A stretch of 64,000 nucleotides of DNA from Calditrichota bacterium (GCA_013150955.1 JAADJD010000043.1:110450-174449); one strand, 5' to 3'; positions 33,985 to 43,162 are shown, numbered from the stretch's first letter. Notes: generated from the letters alone by a model not told the origin. Numbers and translations: made by a program.

Positions 33985-34313
33985 CCCAGATTATGCATTA
34001 GAACCACGCATTACACGAATGAACACAAATAAACCCAAATTATGCACTAAACTGCGAATTACACGAATGAAACCAAAAAATATCTACAAAATCGCGAACA
34101 AACCCCGGAACACATTTTCATCCAGACATAATCCAATGTATTTTATTGGTTTTATTTGTGTTAATTCGTGTAATTCGTAGGCTATTGCTTAATCTGGGAT
34201 AATAAAATGCACTGGATTCTACCTGGATGAAAATGTTTTCCCGGATATACTCACTAATTTGTTGATTTTTTTGAATTCATTCGCGTGATTCGCGGTTTAG
34301 TGCATTATTTGGA
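33985..34313 (-). repeat. Outer MITE-like copy, locus F, interrupted by an inner copy
   Basis: A reverse-orientation element: left part 33985-34033 (CCCAGATTATGCATTAGAAC to ACACAAATAAA) and right part 34199-34313 (ATAATAAAATGCACTGGATT to GTGCATTATTTGGA). In uninterrupted family members ACACAAATA continues directly into the AATAAAAT..CA.TGGATT core, so the inner copy has landed inside this one. Confidence 0.7.
34034..34198 (+). mobile_element. 165-bp MITE-like element, inner copy of locus F
   Basis: A full forward copy (CCCAAATTATGCACTAAAC to GCTTAATCTGGG) sitting inside the reverse copy above. It is flanked by ATAAA (34029-34033) and ATAAT (34199-34203), a target duplication with one mismatch. 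Confidence 0.75.
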
Positions 34314-34360
34314 TTGATTTTTGTTCAATCAGGTCATTCATGGCCAAAAGCATCATCCGG

Positions 34361-34406
34361 GATAAAACCGCGGCAAAGGAAGCAGGGGATATTTCCTTTA
34401 CCGCGG
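34361..34406 (-). terminator. Minus-strand terminator of the T9SS cargo gene
   Basis: On the minus strand, CCGCGGTAAAGGAA (34393-34406) pairs with TTCCTTTGCCGCGG (34368-34381) with a single G-U pair, followed by TTTTATC. It lies 17 bases after the stop codon. Confidence 0.8.
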
Positions 34407-34422
34407 CTGTGGGGATGGTGAC

Positions 34423-37161
34423 TTATTTCAGGAAGACCAGCTTGATGGTTCGCTGATATTCCCGGGTTTTCAAAATGGCAAAATATATACCTCCGGCCAC
34501 ATCTTTCCCGGCGTCACTACGCCCATCCCAGGTTACTTCGTACTGACCGGCACCCACCTTACCCGCAAAAAGGGTTTTGACTTTTTGTCCCAGCGTATTG
34601 TAAATGGCCAGCTCCACCTCCACGGCTCCCGAGCGTTTGGGAATGTCGAAGCGGAGCGTGGTGTTGGGATTAAACGGGTTCGGGAAGTTCTGGTACAGAT
34701 TGTAGCGCTCGGGTAAAGTGGCCTCGGGATTTTCCGCAATGGCCGTGGGTTCCTGGAAGTCCGTATACGCCCGTGGCAGGATCTGGTAGCTGTCGGTGTA
34801 GGGGCTACTACGATCGTACTGGGAGAATATGCCGATCACATCCCGGGGCCACTGGGGTTCCGGTTGCCCATCGATGTCCGTGTCGCGATCCACCCGAAGC
34901 GTGAGCACGTTGGTGCCGTCATCGGTGATTTCCAGGTTGGCGTTATTGCCCTCAGTGGGCCAGGGATCCCCATTGCCGGTGTTTTCCACATGTTGCAGAC
35001 GTACCAGCATCCCTTCGTAGGTTTCCGCATCGGCCAGTAAATCGGCGATGGATATCACCAGCGGATCGACGGGGGTACCAGCGCCCAGATCCACGATGTC
35101 GGTTTCATCGTCGGGCATGATTTCTGTCTTGCCGCGATACTGGGCCACTTTGCCGGTGATTTGATACTGGTTGCCAATAAAGATGTCCACGAACGCCAGG
35201 TTGAACTGAAAGATGTTCAGTCCGCCGGTTGCATCCTGAATGTAAACATCCAGGTGGGTCTGGTGAAAGGTGCTGTCCTCCACCGTGGCGGTTCCAATAA
35301 CCGTGGCGTAATAATCGGCATACAGAATCACCCCGTTGGAATCCGCGGTGTGCAGCGTGGCAATGGGTGTGATGCCGGCAAAAAAGCCGTACTGGGTGCT
35401 CATGGTAACCTGACCGGCGTCGTCTTCTGCGTAGATCCAGTAAAGTACGCGATCGCCATCGGCATATTTATCGGCAGTGATTTCGGCCGTAAAGGTGTCG
35501 CCGGCTACGGGTGTCATGGCAATCGCCTCTTCGCTGCCGTCATTAATCTGAAAGCGAAGTTCCACTTTGGCCAGCTGCTTATCATCGCTTACTTTTGCGG
35601 TGATGGTGGTGTTTTGATCGGCCGCAGGTACTTTGGGGGTTCGCTGGACAAATTCAATGTCCGGGGGATAGTCAACCTTGGGGATGGCAATCAGGTCTGA
35701 CGTGGAACGGGGGAGAATTTGATATCCACTGGTGTAGGGAGAAGACGTATCGTATTGTCCCAGAATACCGACCAGATGAATGGGCCAGTCCGGTTCAGGG
35801 CTCCCGTCGATGTCGGTGTCGCGGTCAATGCGCAGAGTCAGGGTATCGGTGCCATCGGTAATGGAAATGTTGGCATTGCTTCCTTCGGCCGGCCAGTTGC
35901 CTGCATTGGGTACCGCGCTCACATTGTTGATGCGAATCAATCGGCCCTCGTACAATTCCGGATCGGCCAGGATGTCCGCAATGGTCAATACCAGTGTATC
36001 CGGCATGGTCGTGGGGCCCAGATGTTCGATACCGGTTGTGTCGTCCGGTACGATTTCGGTTTTGCCGCGATATTGATCCAGTACACCCACAATGCGGTAC
36101 CGATGGCCAACCAGAAATGTTTTCTGGCCTGCACCACTTTTGTAAATGTTGATGCCCCCGTTGGCATCCTGCAGATAAACATCCAGACTGCTGGAGGAGA
36201 ACGTACCGTTGGCAACCGTGCCCACGCCTTCGACCATCACGTAGTAATCCGCGTATTGCAGAACGCCGTTATTGTCCAGTTCTTTTATGTGACCCGGTGC
36301 GTTGGAAATGGGACTGATGCCCCAGAAAAACCGGTAAGTTGCCGATGTGTCCGCATCGCCGCTATTATCGGTGGCACCCACGAAATATTCGATGCGTGCA
36401 CCATTTCCCTGGGCAGGTATGGTTGCCTGGTAAATATCGCCGGTGGTATTGGTCATATCGATGGGTGTTTGCGCCACCCCGTTAACGCTGTAATTCAGTT
36501 GCACCGTGTATGGCGGATTGCCACCGGTGAGGGTGCATTCCACCGTGAGGGAAGAGTCTCCCAGGGGGACTTTGACATTACGGGATACGCTGGTTATGGA
36601 AAGGCCCTGAGGTGGGGTTTCCAGAAAAACGGCATGATCGGCATAAATGGTTGCTTCGCCGTCCCAGCTACTGCTGACGTCGTAGAGCCGGATTTGAACG
36701 AAGGCGCTATCGGCACCTGCAGGGGCCTGAACGCTGTTGGTGGTCACAAGTACCCATGCAAGCGTATCGGCGGTGTAATCGCTGTAATCTGTTGAGATGT
36801 AACCGCCGGTATCGTCCAGCCAGCGGATGGAAATTCGCGCCCGTCCTGCCGGATCATTATCCAGGATCCACATTTTAAATTCATAGGTGTACCCTGCGGT
36901 GACGTCTACTTTTTGTTCCATCCGGGCTGTGCTGGTGGTGGTCCAGTGGAGCCGGACCGCGTAATTGCCCTGGTGAAGGGTGTCGGCATTTTGCTGGGCG
37001 GTTAAGCTGCCGGTGGATAAGGTCCAGTTGTCGGGAGGGCCCGCCGCGCCGTTTTGCGTCCAGTTTTCAAAGCCGCCGTTGATCAGAATGTCGGTCTGGG
37101 CAAAGACCAGCAGCGGTAGACACAATACCGTCATCAACAAAAAAAATGCCTTACGGGTCAT
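34423..37161 (-). CDS. Exported multidomain protein with T9SS C-terminal sorting domain
   Basis: 912 residues. Signal peptide to about 20 (LLMTVLCLPLLVFAQ). Residues about 25-185 form a carbohydrate-binding-like beta sandwich (ILINGGFENWTQNG, KVDVTAGYTYEFKMWI). Then two tandem modules, each an Ig-like domain (DSSLTVECTLTGGNPPYTVQ and the paralogous QNTTITAKVSDDKQLAKVEL) followed by a DUF5689/OB-like domain (NNGVLQYADYYVMVEGVGTV, LDVYLQDANGGINIY, YRGKTEIVPDD and the matching SNGVILYADYYATVIGTATV, LDVYIQDATGGLNIF, YRGKTEIMPDD). The last 80 residues are a type A T9SS sorting domain (NLYQNFPNPFNPNTTLRFDI, TVDG-like WDGRSDAGKDVAGGIYF, ending IKLVFLK). It should be exported by type IX secretion and lipid- or surface-anchored. 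The ribosome site is AGGAGG. Confidence 0.88.
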   Translation of the reverse strand: MTRKAFFLLMTVLCLPLLVFAQTDILINGGFENWTQNGAAGPPDNWTLSTGSLTAQQNADTLHQGNYAVRLHWTTTSTARMEQKVDVTAGYTYEFKMWILDNDPAGRARISIRWLDDTGGYISTDYSDYTADTLAWVLVTTNSVQAPAGADSAFVQIRLYDVSSSWDGEATIYADHAVFLETPPQGLSITSVSRNVKVPLGDSSLTVECTLTGGNPPYTVQLNYSVNGVAQTPIDMTNTTGDIYQATIPAQGNGARIEYFVGATDNSGDADTSATYRFFWGISPISNAPGHIKELDNNGVLQYADYYVMVEGVGTVANGTFSSSSLDVYLQDANGGINIYKSGAGQKTFLVGHRYRIVGVLDQYRGKTEIVPDDTTGIEHLGPTTMPDTLVLTIADILADPELYEGRLIRINNVSAVPNAGNWPAEGSNANISITDGTDTLTLRIDRDTDIDGSPEPDWPIHLVGILGQYDTSSPYTSGYQILPRSTSDLIAIPKVDYPPDIEFVQRTPKVPAADQNTTITAKVSDDKQLAKVELRFQINDGSEEAIAMTPVAGDTFTAEITADKYADGDRVLYWIYAEDDAGQVTMSTQYGFFAGITPIATLHTADSNGVILYADYYATVIGTATVEDSTFHQTHLDVYIQDATGGLNIFQFNLAFVDIFIGNQYQITGKVAQYRGKTEIMPDDETDIVDLGAGTPVDPLVISIADLLADAETYEGMLVRLQHVENTGNGDPWPTEGNNANLEITDDGTNVLTLRVDRDTDIDGQPEPQWPRDVIGIFSQYDRSSPYTDSYQILPRAYTDFQEPTAIAENPEATLPERYNLYQNFPNPFNPNTTLRFDIPKRSGAVEVELAIYNTLGQKVKTLFAGKVGAGQYEVTWDGRSDAGKDVAGGIYFAILKTREYQRTIKLVFLK

Positions 37162-37221
37162 GGTGACCTCCTGTTAATAGTTTGATGCGATTTATTGAAA
37201 AGATCAATGAGTGGCTTTTGA

Positions 37222-37250
37222 ATAATAACCATCGCCAACGAAATAGTCAA
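37222..37250 (-). promoter_or_regulatory. Sigma-70-like promoter of the T9SS cargo gene
   Basis: On the minus strand TTGACT (37245-37250) and TATTAT (37222-37227) are 17 bp apart, about 60 bases before the start codon. This is the best -35/-10 match in the window. Confidence 0.55.
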
Positions 37251-37676
37251 TACTTACAAAAATCTGTTTTCGGGATGGATGGGGATGCCCGGGGCTGGTA
37301 AATGGAAAGGCCGGTCTTCGTTGTTGCGATTTTGCAACAGCTGGGGATTTGGGTGAATCATTTTTGCAACGATTCGGTCGCGATAAACTGTATCTTCCGG
37401 GGGCTGCATCGGGGGAGGCAGGCTGCAGTAGGTGCGGATTTAGAGCAGGATCGCCTCAAATTTAAAGAATTCGGAAAAATTCCGGGGAATTTCGGGTATT
37501 TGCCATGTTGCTGCGGCCAGATGGGATCGGAAAGAGAAATAAAAAGATTCTGGCATTGCTTTTGAATAATTATTTGGACGGGAGGATTGGTGATGGAGAG
37601 CCCCACGGATCAAAGGGTGTATGTTGGGGGATCCGGGCCCGGATCGTGCAAGACGATTCCGGGCCGATTTTTATCT

Positions 37677-38015
37677 CCGGTCAGGCATCAAACCGCGAAT
37701 CACGCGAATGGAACCAAAAATATCCACAAAATCGCGAATAAACCCAAATAATGCATTAAACCGCGAATCACACGAATGAAACCAAAAAATATCTACAAAA
37801 TCGCGAATAAACTCCGGAACACATTTTCATCCATCATCCAGACACAATCCAAAGTATTTTATTGGTTTTATTTGTGTTAATTCGTGTCATTCGTAGGCTA
37901 ATGCATAATCTGGAATAAATTCCGAAACAGATTTTCATCCAGATGTAATCCAGCGGATTTTATTCATTTTATTTGGATTCATTCGTGTGATTCGTGGTCT
38001 GAAGCATCATTCGGG
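37677..38015 (+). repeat. Outer MITE-like copy, locus G, interrupted by an inner copy
   Basis: A forward element: left part 37677-37742 (CATCAAACCGCGAATCACGC to AAAATCGCGAATAAA) and right part 37914-38015 (AATAAATTCCGAAACAG to AAGCATCATTCGGG). The right end touches the glyQS stop codon (TCA at 38016-38018 on the plus strand). Confidence 0.7.
37743..37913 (+). mobile_element. MITE-like element, inner copy of locus G
   Basis: A forward copy of about 171 bp (CCCAAATAATGCATTAAACC to GCATAATCTGG) inside the outer copy. The six bases AATAAA occur immediately on both sides (37737-37742 and 37914-37919), while an uninterrupted element has that sequence once (GCGAATAAACC.CGGAAC). It is slightly longer than the 165-bp copies because of a CATC duplication in the core (CATCCATCATCCAGACACA). 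Confidence 0.8.
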
Positions 38016-39317
38016 TCAAATCGTCACCCGATCCTTGAGAAATTCATAAATTTTATCCTTCGAGATCCGTTCCTGCTGCATGGTGTCCCGGTCGCGGATG
38101 GTGACCGTTCCATCTTCCAGCGTTTGCGAATCCACCGTGATGCAATAGGGCGTTCCCACTTCATCCTGACGCCGATAGCGACGGCCAACCGATCCGGATT
38201 CATCGTAAAATACTTTGAAATGCTTTCGCAGATCTTCTTCGATTTTGTGGGCAATCTCGGGCATGCCGTCCCGTTTAACCAGCGGAAAGATGGCCGCTTT
38301 GATTGGCGCTAAATAGGGTTTGAATTTTAGCACCACCCGCTCAGGCTCTTCGGTGTAGGCATCCACCAGCGTGGTCAACAACAGGCGATCCACACCGGTG
38401 GAGGTTTCCACAACATAGGGAACGTATTTTTCTCCACTTTCCTGATCGTAGTACCGCAGGTCTTTCCCGGAATACTGTTGATGGCGGGACAGGTCGAAAT
38501 CCGTCCGATTATGAATACCCTCAATCTCGCTCCAGCCAAAGGGGAATTGATATTCGATGTCGAAGGCCGCTTTGGCATAATGGGCCAGCTCGTCTTCCCC
38601 GTGCTGATGAAATCGCAAATTTTCCCTGCGAATACCCAGTCGTTCGTACCACTGAAATCGCTGTTCTTTCCAGTATTCGAACCATTCCTCATCGGTGCCG
38701 GGCTTTACGAAGTACTGCATCTCCATCTGTTCAAATTCTCGTGTGCGGAAGATAAAATTGCCGGGGGTAATCTCGTTGCGGAAGGCTTTTCCGATCTGAG
38801 CGATTCCAAAGGGCAGTTTCTTTCGGGTGGATTCCCGCACGTTGTGGAAGTTCACGTAAATGCCCTGAGCAGTTTCCGGGCGCAGGTAAACCACGTGGGC
38901 TTCGTCTTCCACCGGGCCCATGAACGTCTTGAACATCAGGTTGAACATACGAGGTTCGGTCAGTTCGCCGCCGCAGTTGGGGCACCCTTTCTCGGTATCG
39001 ATTTGATCGGCACGGAAGCGCATTTTGCAGACTTTACAATCCACCAGCGGATCGGTGAATCCTTCCACATGGCCGGAGGCCTCCCACACGCGCGGATGCA
39101 TCAGAATGCTGGCGTCAATGCCTTCGATGTCCGAGCGCTCGTACACCATGCTTTTCCACCACAGCATCTTGATGTTGTTTTTCAGCTCCACGCCCAGCGG
39201 GCCGTAATCGTAGCAACTGTTAATTCCACCATAAATCTCACTGCTTTGAAAAATGAATCCCCGGCGTTTGGATAGGGACACCAGTTTATCCATCAAACTC
39301 GGCTCTTTCTTGCCCAA
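38016..39317 (-). CDS. glyQS: Glycyl-tRNA synthetase, single-chain alpha2 type
   Basis: 433 residues. Charges tRNA-Gly with glycine. This is the homodimeric class II enzyme of archaea, eukaryotes and some bacteria, unrelated in chain layout to the alpha2beta2 GlyQ/GlyS. Seen: [20 protein letters not shown] and [11 protein letters not shown] (motif 1), an inserted zinc ribbon CKVCKMRF...[18 protein letters not shown] and [20 protein letters not shown] (motif 2), [11 protein letters not shown] (motif 3), and the C-terminal anticodon-binding domain ([20 protein letters not shown]). It appears to start at TTG 39317 with GAGGTGG upstream; the ATG of [10 protein letters not shown] 8 codons later is an alternative. 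Last gene of the tatD-ksgA-mgtE-recO-glyQS unit. Confidence 0.93.
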   Translation of the reverse strand: MGKKEPSLMDKLVSLSKRRGFIFQSSEIYGGINSCYDYGPLGVELKNNIKMLWWKSMVYERSDIEGIDASILMHPRVWEASGHVEGFTDPLVDCKVCKMRFRADQIDTEKGCPNCGGELTEPRMFNLMFKTFMGPVEDEAHVVYLRPETAQGIYVNFHNVRESTRKKLPFGIAQIGKAFRNEITPGNFIFRTREFEQMEMQYFVKPGTDEEWFEYWKEQRFQWYERLGIRRENLRFHQHGEDELAHYAKAAFDIEYQFPFGWSEIEGIHNRTDFDLSRHQQYSGKDLRYYDQESGEKYVPYVVETSTGVDRLLLTTLVDAYTEEPERVVLKFKPYLAPIKAAIFPLVKRDGMPEIAHKIEEDLRKHFKVFYDESGSVGRRYRRQDEVGTPYCITVDSQTLEDGTVTIRDRDTMQQERISKDKIYEFLKDRVTI

Positions 39318-39357
39318 GGTACCACCTCGTCATTTTTTTAAACCTCAAATTTATATA

Positions 39358-40122
39358 TCAGCGGAACCATTTCAAAGATTTAAGTTCCAAAGAAATATCG
39401 GTATGATAGGCCAGATGCTTTAACAGGATTTCGGTGATCCGGTCTTCCTGGCCGGACAGGGAAGCTGCATCCAGTTTCTCTATTTGTTCCGGCGGTACAG
39501 CAGCCAATTGATTTAAAAATTGCCATTGTTTAAGCGACAGAGGCATACCCTGAACGGTTACGCGAGCCGCACAGTCGGGGCAAACCATGCTCCCGCTAAT
39601 ATATTCCAGGGTAATGGGCGAGCGGGAAGGCAGGCCGTCGCAAATGCTGCAGTGGCTCAATTGCCAGCCGAATCCCAGCACGTGGCTGAATCGGAACAGG
39701 AAATGCCAGAGATAGGGAAGAAGTTGTGGACGATCGCTCTTTTCCAGTTGGGTGAGCCAGGTCGTCAGGTACCGGTAAAAAGGGGTGACCGGTTCGTGAA
39801 TGGGAAACAGCTTTTGCAACAGTTCAAAAACCGCCAGGGCCACTCCCGTTTTCTCCAGATTGTCCCGGATGCCCATGAAGGCGTTAAGCAGGGTGACGGA
39901 GGTCAGCACCTGGAGTTCCCGGTTTTCCTTCAGGGAGATGATCGCTTCGATTTCGTTCAGCGGCTCCAGCAATCCCCGAAACGGACTTTTCGGCCGCAAC
40001 GCCCCTTTGGCAACCACTTTCAGGTAGCCCCGTTTCTCGCTGAACAGATGAACAATTTTGCTGCTGTCGCTCCAACGGATGGTGTGAATGACCAGAGCGG
40101 GTGTTTTTAAAATTTCGGACAT
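39358..40122 (-). CDS. recO: RecO, DNA repair protein
   Basis: 254 residues. RecO loads RecA onto SSB-coated gaps and anneals strands in the RecF pathway. N-terminal OB fold (LVIHTIRWSDSSKIVHLFSE, KRGYLKVVAKGALRPKSPFR, LLEPLNEIEAIISLKENREL) and a C-terminal helical domain with a zinc motif C158-x2-C161 and C181-x2-C184 (CSIC, CPDC). The start ATG overlaps nothing; it follows the mgtE stop by one base, and glyQS starts 40 bases after its stop. Housekeeping operon member. Confidence 0.9.
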   Translation of the reverse strand: MSEILKTPALVIHTIRWSDSSKIVHLFSEKRGYLKVVAKGALRPKSPFRGLLEPLNEIEAIISLKENRELQVLTSVTLLNAFMGIRDNLEKTGVALAVFELLQKLFPIHEPVTPFYRYLTTWLTQLEKSDRPQLLPYLWHFLFRFSHVLGFGWQLSHCSICDGLPSRSPITLEYISGSMVCPDCAARVTVQGMPLSLKQWQFLNQLAAVPPEQIEKLDAASLSGQEDRITEILLKHLAYHTDISLELKSLKWFR

Positions 40123-40123
40123 G

Positions 40124-41494
40124 TTACGAAAGAATGAATTGAAAGGAAATGGTTAACAGGCTGAAGTAGATTAATAGTCCCACAACGTCGTTAAACGTGG
40201 CCACAAAGGGGCCGGTCGCCAGTGCCGGGTCGACATGAAATTTTTTGAACAGGAAGGGGATAACGGCACCGAACAGAGAGGCGTTGAGGATCACAATGAT
40301 CAGCGTTCCGGCCAGCACGGCAGCAAACTTCACATCCCCCTGCCAGATGCTTACGATGGAGAAAATAAGCGCCGACAGCACCAGCCCGTTGATCAGAGCG
40401 GCGCGCATTTCCCGCCACAGGCGGCGGCGGACGTCTTTCAGGCTTATTTCGCCGGTGGCCAGACCGCGCACAACGATAATGCTGGACTGCTGGCCACTGC
40501 TGCCACCCATGGCCATCACAATGGGAATAAAAAATGCCGAAGCCACGATCTGATCGATGGTTGCCGAGAAAAAGTGTAGGATGAACGCCGAGCAAATCTC
40601 GCCCACAAAGGACAGAATAAGCCAGGGCAGCCGCGCACGGGAGATTTTGATGACGCTTTCTTCCAGGATCTCTTCTTCTCCGGTTCCGGCGATGCGCGCC
40701 AGGTCTTCATCGGTCTCTTCGTTAATCACGTCGACCACGTCGTCGATGGTGATGCGGCCGATCAGCTTGTGCCGTTTGTTTACCACCGGTGCGGACACCA
40801 GATCGTACTTCTGGAACAGTTTGGCCACCTCTTCCTGATCCACGTTCGAATCGATGGCAATGACATCCTCTTTCATGATGTCCCGGATTTTCTGGCGGGG
40901 ATCGGCCAGGATCAGATCCTTGAGGGAAACCATGCCCACCAGCGTCCCGAAATCGTCCACCACATACACCAGGTACAGGTCTTCAATTTCATCGCTTTTC
41001 TTGCGTAATTCTTCGATGGCCTGTTGCACGGTCAGGTTGGCGTTCACGGCCACAAATTCCTTGGCCATGATGCCGCCGGCAGTGTCCTCATCGTAATGCA
41101 GCAGTTCCTGGATCTCTTCGGAACTTTCTTCTTCCACCTTTTCCAGAACCTCGGCGGCTCGTTCGGTGGGCAGTTCCGAGACCACATCGGCGGCATCGTC
41201 GGAATCCATTTCGTTCACCAGCTCGGCAATGCGGTTGGTGTCCAGTGCCTGCAGCAGATCTTCCTTCAGAACGTCTTCCAGTTCGGTGAGCACCTCGCTG
41301 GCCTTCTCCGGAGGCAGCAGGGCAAACACCTTTTTCCGATCCTGGGGATCCAGATGTTCCAGCAAATCGGCAATATCGGCCGGGTGCATGTCCGCCAGAA
41401 TGATGCGAACAAATTGCAGCTGGTTCTGATCCACCAGATGGCGAATGTCGTCCAGTATTGGTTCGAAGTCCTGTTCCAGTTGTACGCGCGTCAT
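40124..41494 (-). CDS. mgtE: MgtE, magnesium transporter
   Basis: 456 residues, normal MgtE length. Mg2+ channel gated by intracellular Mg2+. Seen: the N-terminal superhelix (IRHLVDQNQLQFVRIILADM, HPADIADLLEHLDP, RIAELVNEMDSDDAADVVSE, LLHYDEDTAGGIM), a CBS pair (IEDLYLVYVVDDFGTLVGMV, KLFQKYDLVSAPVVNKRHKL), and the five-helix pore domain with FIPIVMAMGGSSGQQSSIIV (the Mg2+ filter region) and LIIVILNASLFGAVIPFLFK. Its start overlaps the ksgA stop (ATGA), indicating translational coupling with ksgA. Confidence 0.93.
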   Translation of the reverse strand: MTRVQLEQDFEPILDDIRHLVDQNQLQFVRIILADMHPADIADLLEHLDPQDRKKVFALLPPEKASEVLTELEDVLKEDLLQALDTNRIAELVNEMDSDDAADVVSELPTERAAEVLEKVEEESSEEIQELLHYDEDTAGGIMAKEFVAVNANLTVQQAIEELRKKSDEIEDLYLVYVVDDFGTLVGMVSLKDLILADPRQKIRDIMKEDVIAIDSNVDQEEVAKLFQKYDLVSAPVVNKRHKLIGRITIDDVVDVINEETDEDLARIAGTGEEEILEESVIKISRARLPWLILSFVGEICSAFILHFFSATIDQIVASAFFIPIVMAMGGSSGQQSSIIVVRGLATGEISLKDVRRRLWREMRAALINGLVLSALIFSIVSIWQGDVKFAAVLAGTLIIVILNASLFGAVIPFLFKKFHVDPALATGPFVATFNDVVGLLIYFSLLTISFQFILS

Positions 41495-42300
41495 TGTCCC
41501 TCACGCTCTGGAGTTTGCTGATGGAGTTGATTGGCCAGTTGAATCCAATCGGATAGCGGAACCTGTTCTGGCCGTAAATTTAAGTCAAACGGCAATTTAT
41601 TTAAAACTTCCTTTGGGAACAACAGCGATAAGGAATTTTTCAGCATTTTGCGGCGTTGTTGAAAGGCGGTTTTGACCAGGCGCTGGAACAGCGCTTCGTT
41701 GGCGATGGTGGCGGTGGCATCTTTCCGAAAGTGAAATTGGACAACGGCAGAATCCACCTGTGGACGGGGGAAAAAGCGCCCGGCGGGAACCGTCCATAGA
41801 TAGCGCACCCGCGCGTACAGCTGGCTGAAAATGGCCAGAATGCCGAAATCTTTACTCCCCGGTGAAGCGGTAATGCGCCGGGCAACCTCTTTCTGTACCA
41901 TCAAAATGGCCTGATGCAATTCCCGGTAATGTTGGAAGAGTTTGAAGAGAATGGGCCCGGTGATGTTGTAGGGGATGTTGCCGATGACCACCGGGGTGTG
42001 TCCTGAATATTGCTCGAAAAGCGATCTGAGATCCAGGGAGAGGAAGTCGGCTTCCAGCAGGTGAAAGTTGGGAAACGCCTGAAAGGTCTGGCGGAGGTAG
42101 TCAGCCAGTTCGGGATCGATTTCCACGCCCACATACTGGCAGGGGGTATCCAGCAGGTAGCGGGTGAGGATGCCCTTTCCGGGGCCGATTTCGATGACCA
42201 GCGTGGGAGGCGGCGCATCGATGGCGGCGACCATTTGCCGGGCTAAATGGTGATCCATCAGGAAGTGCTGGCCCCAGTATTTTTTCGGACGCGGTGCCAT
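41491..42300 (-). CDS. rsmA: KsgA/RsmA, 16S rRNA adenine dimethyltransferase
   Basis: 269 residues. Dimethylates A1518 and A1519 of 16S rRNA with SAM during ribosome maturation. Seen: KKYWGQHFLMDHHLARQMVA (RNA/N-terminal motif), VIEIGPGKGILTRYLLDT (SAM motif I), GVEIDPELADYLRQTF, VVIGNIPYNITGPILFKLF with the catalytic NxPY motif, and the C-terminal domain SQLYARVRYLWTVPAGRFFP followed by FQQRRKMLKNSLSLLF. It lies 12 bases after tatD and overlaps mgtE by 4 bases. Confidence 0.95.
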   Translation of the reverse strand: MAPRPKKYWGQHFLMDHHLARQMVAAIDAPPPTLVIEIGPGKGILTRYLLDTPCQYVGVEIDPELADYLRQTFQAFPNFHLLEADFLSLDLRSLFEQYSGHTPVVIGNIPYNITGPILFKLFQHYRELHQAILMVQKEVARRITASPGSKDFGILAIFSQLYARVRYLWTVPAGRFFPRPQVDSAVVQFHFRKDATATIANEALFQRLVKTAFQQRRKMLKNSLSLLFPKEVLNKLPFDLNLRPEQVPLSDWIQLANQLHQQTPEREGQ

Positions 42301-42312
42301 GGGGGAAATCTT

Positions 42313-43104
42313 TCAAATAAGGGTTTGGGGAAGTTGAAATAACTGTACGGCGTTTTCGGTGGTTTTCCGGGACACCTGTTCCAGGGGGATTTTATGAATT
42401 TCGGCAATTTTTTCGGCGATCAGGGGCAGAAAGGCCGGTTCGTTGCGTTTCCCCCGGTGCGGCACGGGCGGCAGAAAGGGACTGTCGGTCTCCAGCAGCA
42501 GACGATCCAGCGGGACGAAGCGCACCACCTCCAGGCGCCGGAAGTTCTTGTAAGTAATGTTTCCGGTAAAGGAAATGTGCATTCCCAGGTCGAGGAAAAA
42601 GCGGGCGTCTGTGATGTCCCCTTCAAAACAGTGCATGACTCCGCGCAACTGATAAATCCCTTCTTCTTGCAGGAACCATTCAATTTCCCGGATGGCCGAT
42701 CGGCTGTGGATGACCACCGGCAGATTCCGTTCCGCTGCCAGTTTCAACATGGTACGAAAAACCGGATATTGGGCTTCCGCGGGAACGTCCTTCCAGTAAA
42801 AGTCCAGCCCGATTTCCCCGATGGCCACCACCTTTTCACCGGATGATGCCATTTCTTTTATGGCATTCCAATCCTTCTCGGTGGCCTGGTGAGCTTCCGA
42901 AGGATGAATCCCCACCGCGGCGAACACCTCCGCATGCTGGCGGGCGATGGCCAGACTTCGCTGGCTGGAGGGAACACCGGTACCCAGGGTGATAATGGCG
43001 CGTACTCCAGCCGCGCGCGCCCGATCTAGCACCGCCGCTCGATCCGCCTCAAAATGCTCGAAGTGCAGGTGGGTGTGGGTATCGATGTACATCATGGTTC
43101 GCAT
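42313..43104 (-). CDS. tatD: TatD-family metal-dependent DNase
   Basis: 263 residues. TatD-type nucleases of the amidohydrolase superfamily take part in DNA repair and RNA/DNA quality control. Seen: YIDTHTHLHF (first metal His pair), FAAVGIHPSEAHQATEKDW, VAIGEIGLDFYWKDVP (metal Glu), PVVIHSRSAIREIEWFL, LRGVMHCFEGDITDARFFLD, and LLETDSPFLPPVPHRGKRNE, the conserved Asp motif. The first codon is not settled: ATG 43104 (MRTMM) has no clear ribosome site, and ATGs at 43095 and 43092 give the usual family start. First gene of the housekeeping operon and separated from the antiporter gene by a terminator. Confidence 0.9.
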   Translation of the reverse strand: MRTMMYIDTHTHLHFEHFEADRAAVLDRARAAGVRAIITLGTGVPSSQRSLAIARQHAEVFAAVGIHPSEAHQATEKDWNAIKEMASSGEKVVAIGEIGLDFYWKDVPAEAQYPVFRTMLKLAAERNLPVVIHSRSAIREIEWFLQEEGIYQLRGVMHCFEGDITDARFFLDLGMHISFTGNITYKNFRRLEVVRFVPLDRLLLETDSPFLPPVPHRGKRNEPAFLPLIAEKIAEIHKIPLEQVSRKTTENAVQLFQLPQTLI

Positions 43105-43162
43105 GTCAATCGTTTTTCGCCATACAAAAGGCTAAGTTAGGGTAGTTTCTTCCATTTCGAAA

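Larger units (their letters stand above)
33904..34422. other. Intergenic region between flgJ and the T9SS cargo gene
   Basis: 519 bp between convergent genes. Almost all of it is one nested pair of repeat elements (33985-34313), then the minus-strand terminator at 34361-34406. No gene was recognised. No separate flgJ terminator was seen, so the repeat may serve as one. Confidence 0.6.
37162..38015. other. Intergenic region between glyQS and the T9SS cargo gene
   Basis: 854 bp. It contains the cargo promoter (37222-37250, minus strand) and a nested repeat (37677-38015). Between them, 37260-37670 shows no ribosome sites, motifs or strong hairpins; the open frame 37302-37565 looks random. Confidence 0.5.

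Noticed and set aside
35719..36795. Plus-strand open frame of 358 codons opposite the T9SS cargo gene
   Set aside because: The minus strand carries a signal peptide, duplicated domains and a sorting domain; the plus frame has no start signal or motif.
37302..37565. 87-codon open frame upstream of the T9SS cargo gene
   Set aside because: Cysteine-rich random-looking sequence, no ribosome site, antisense to the neighbouring genes.
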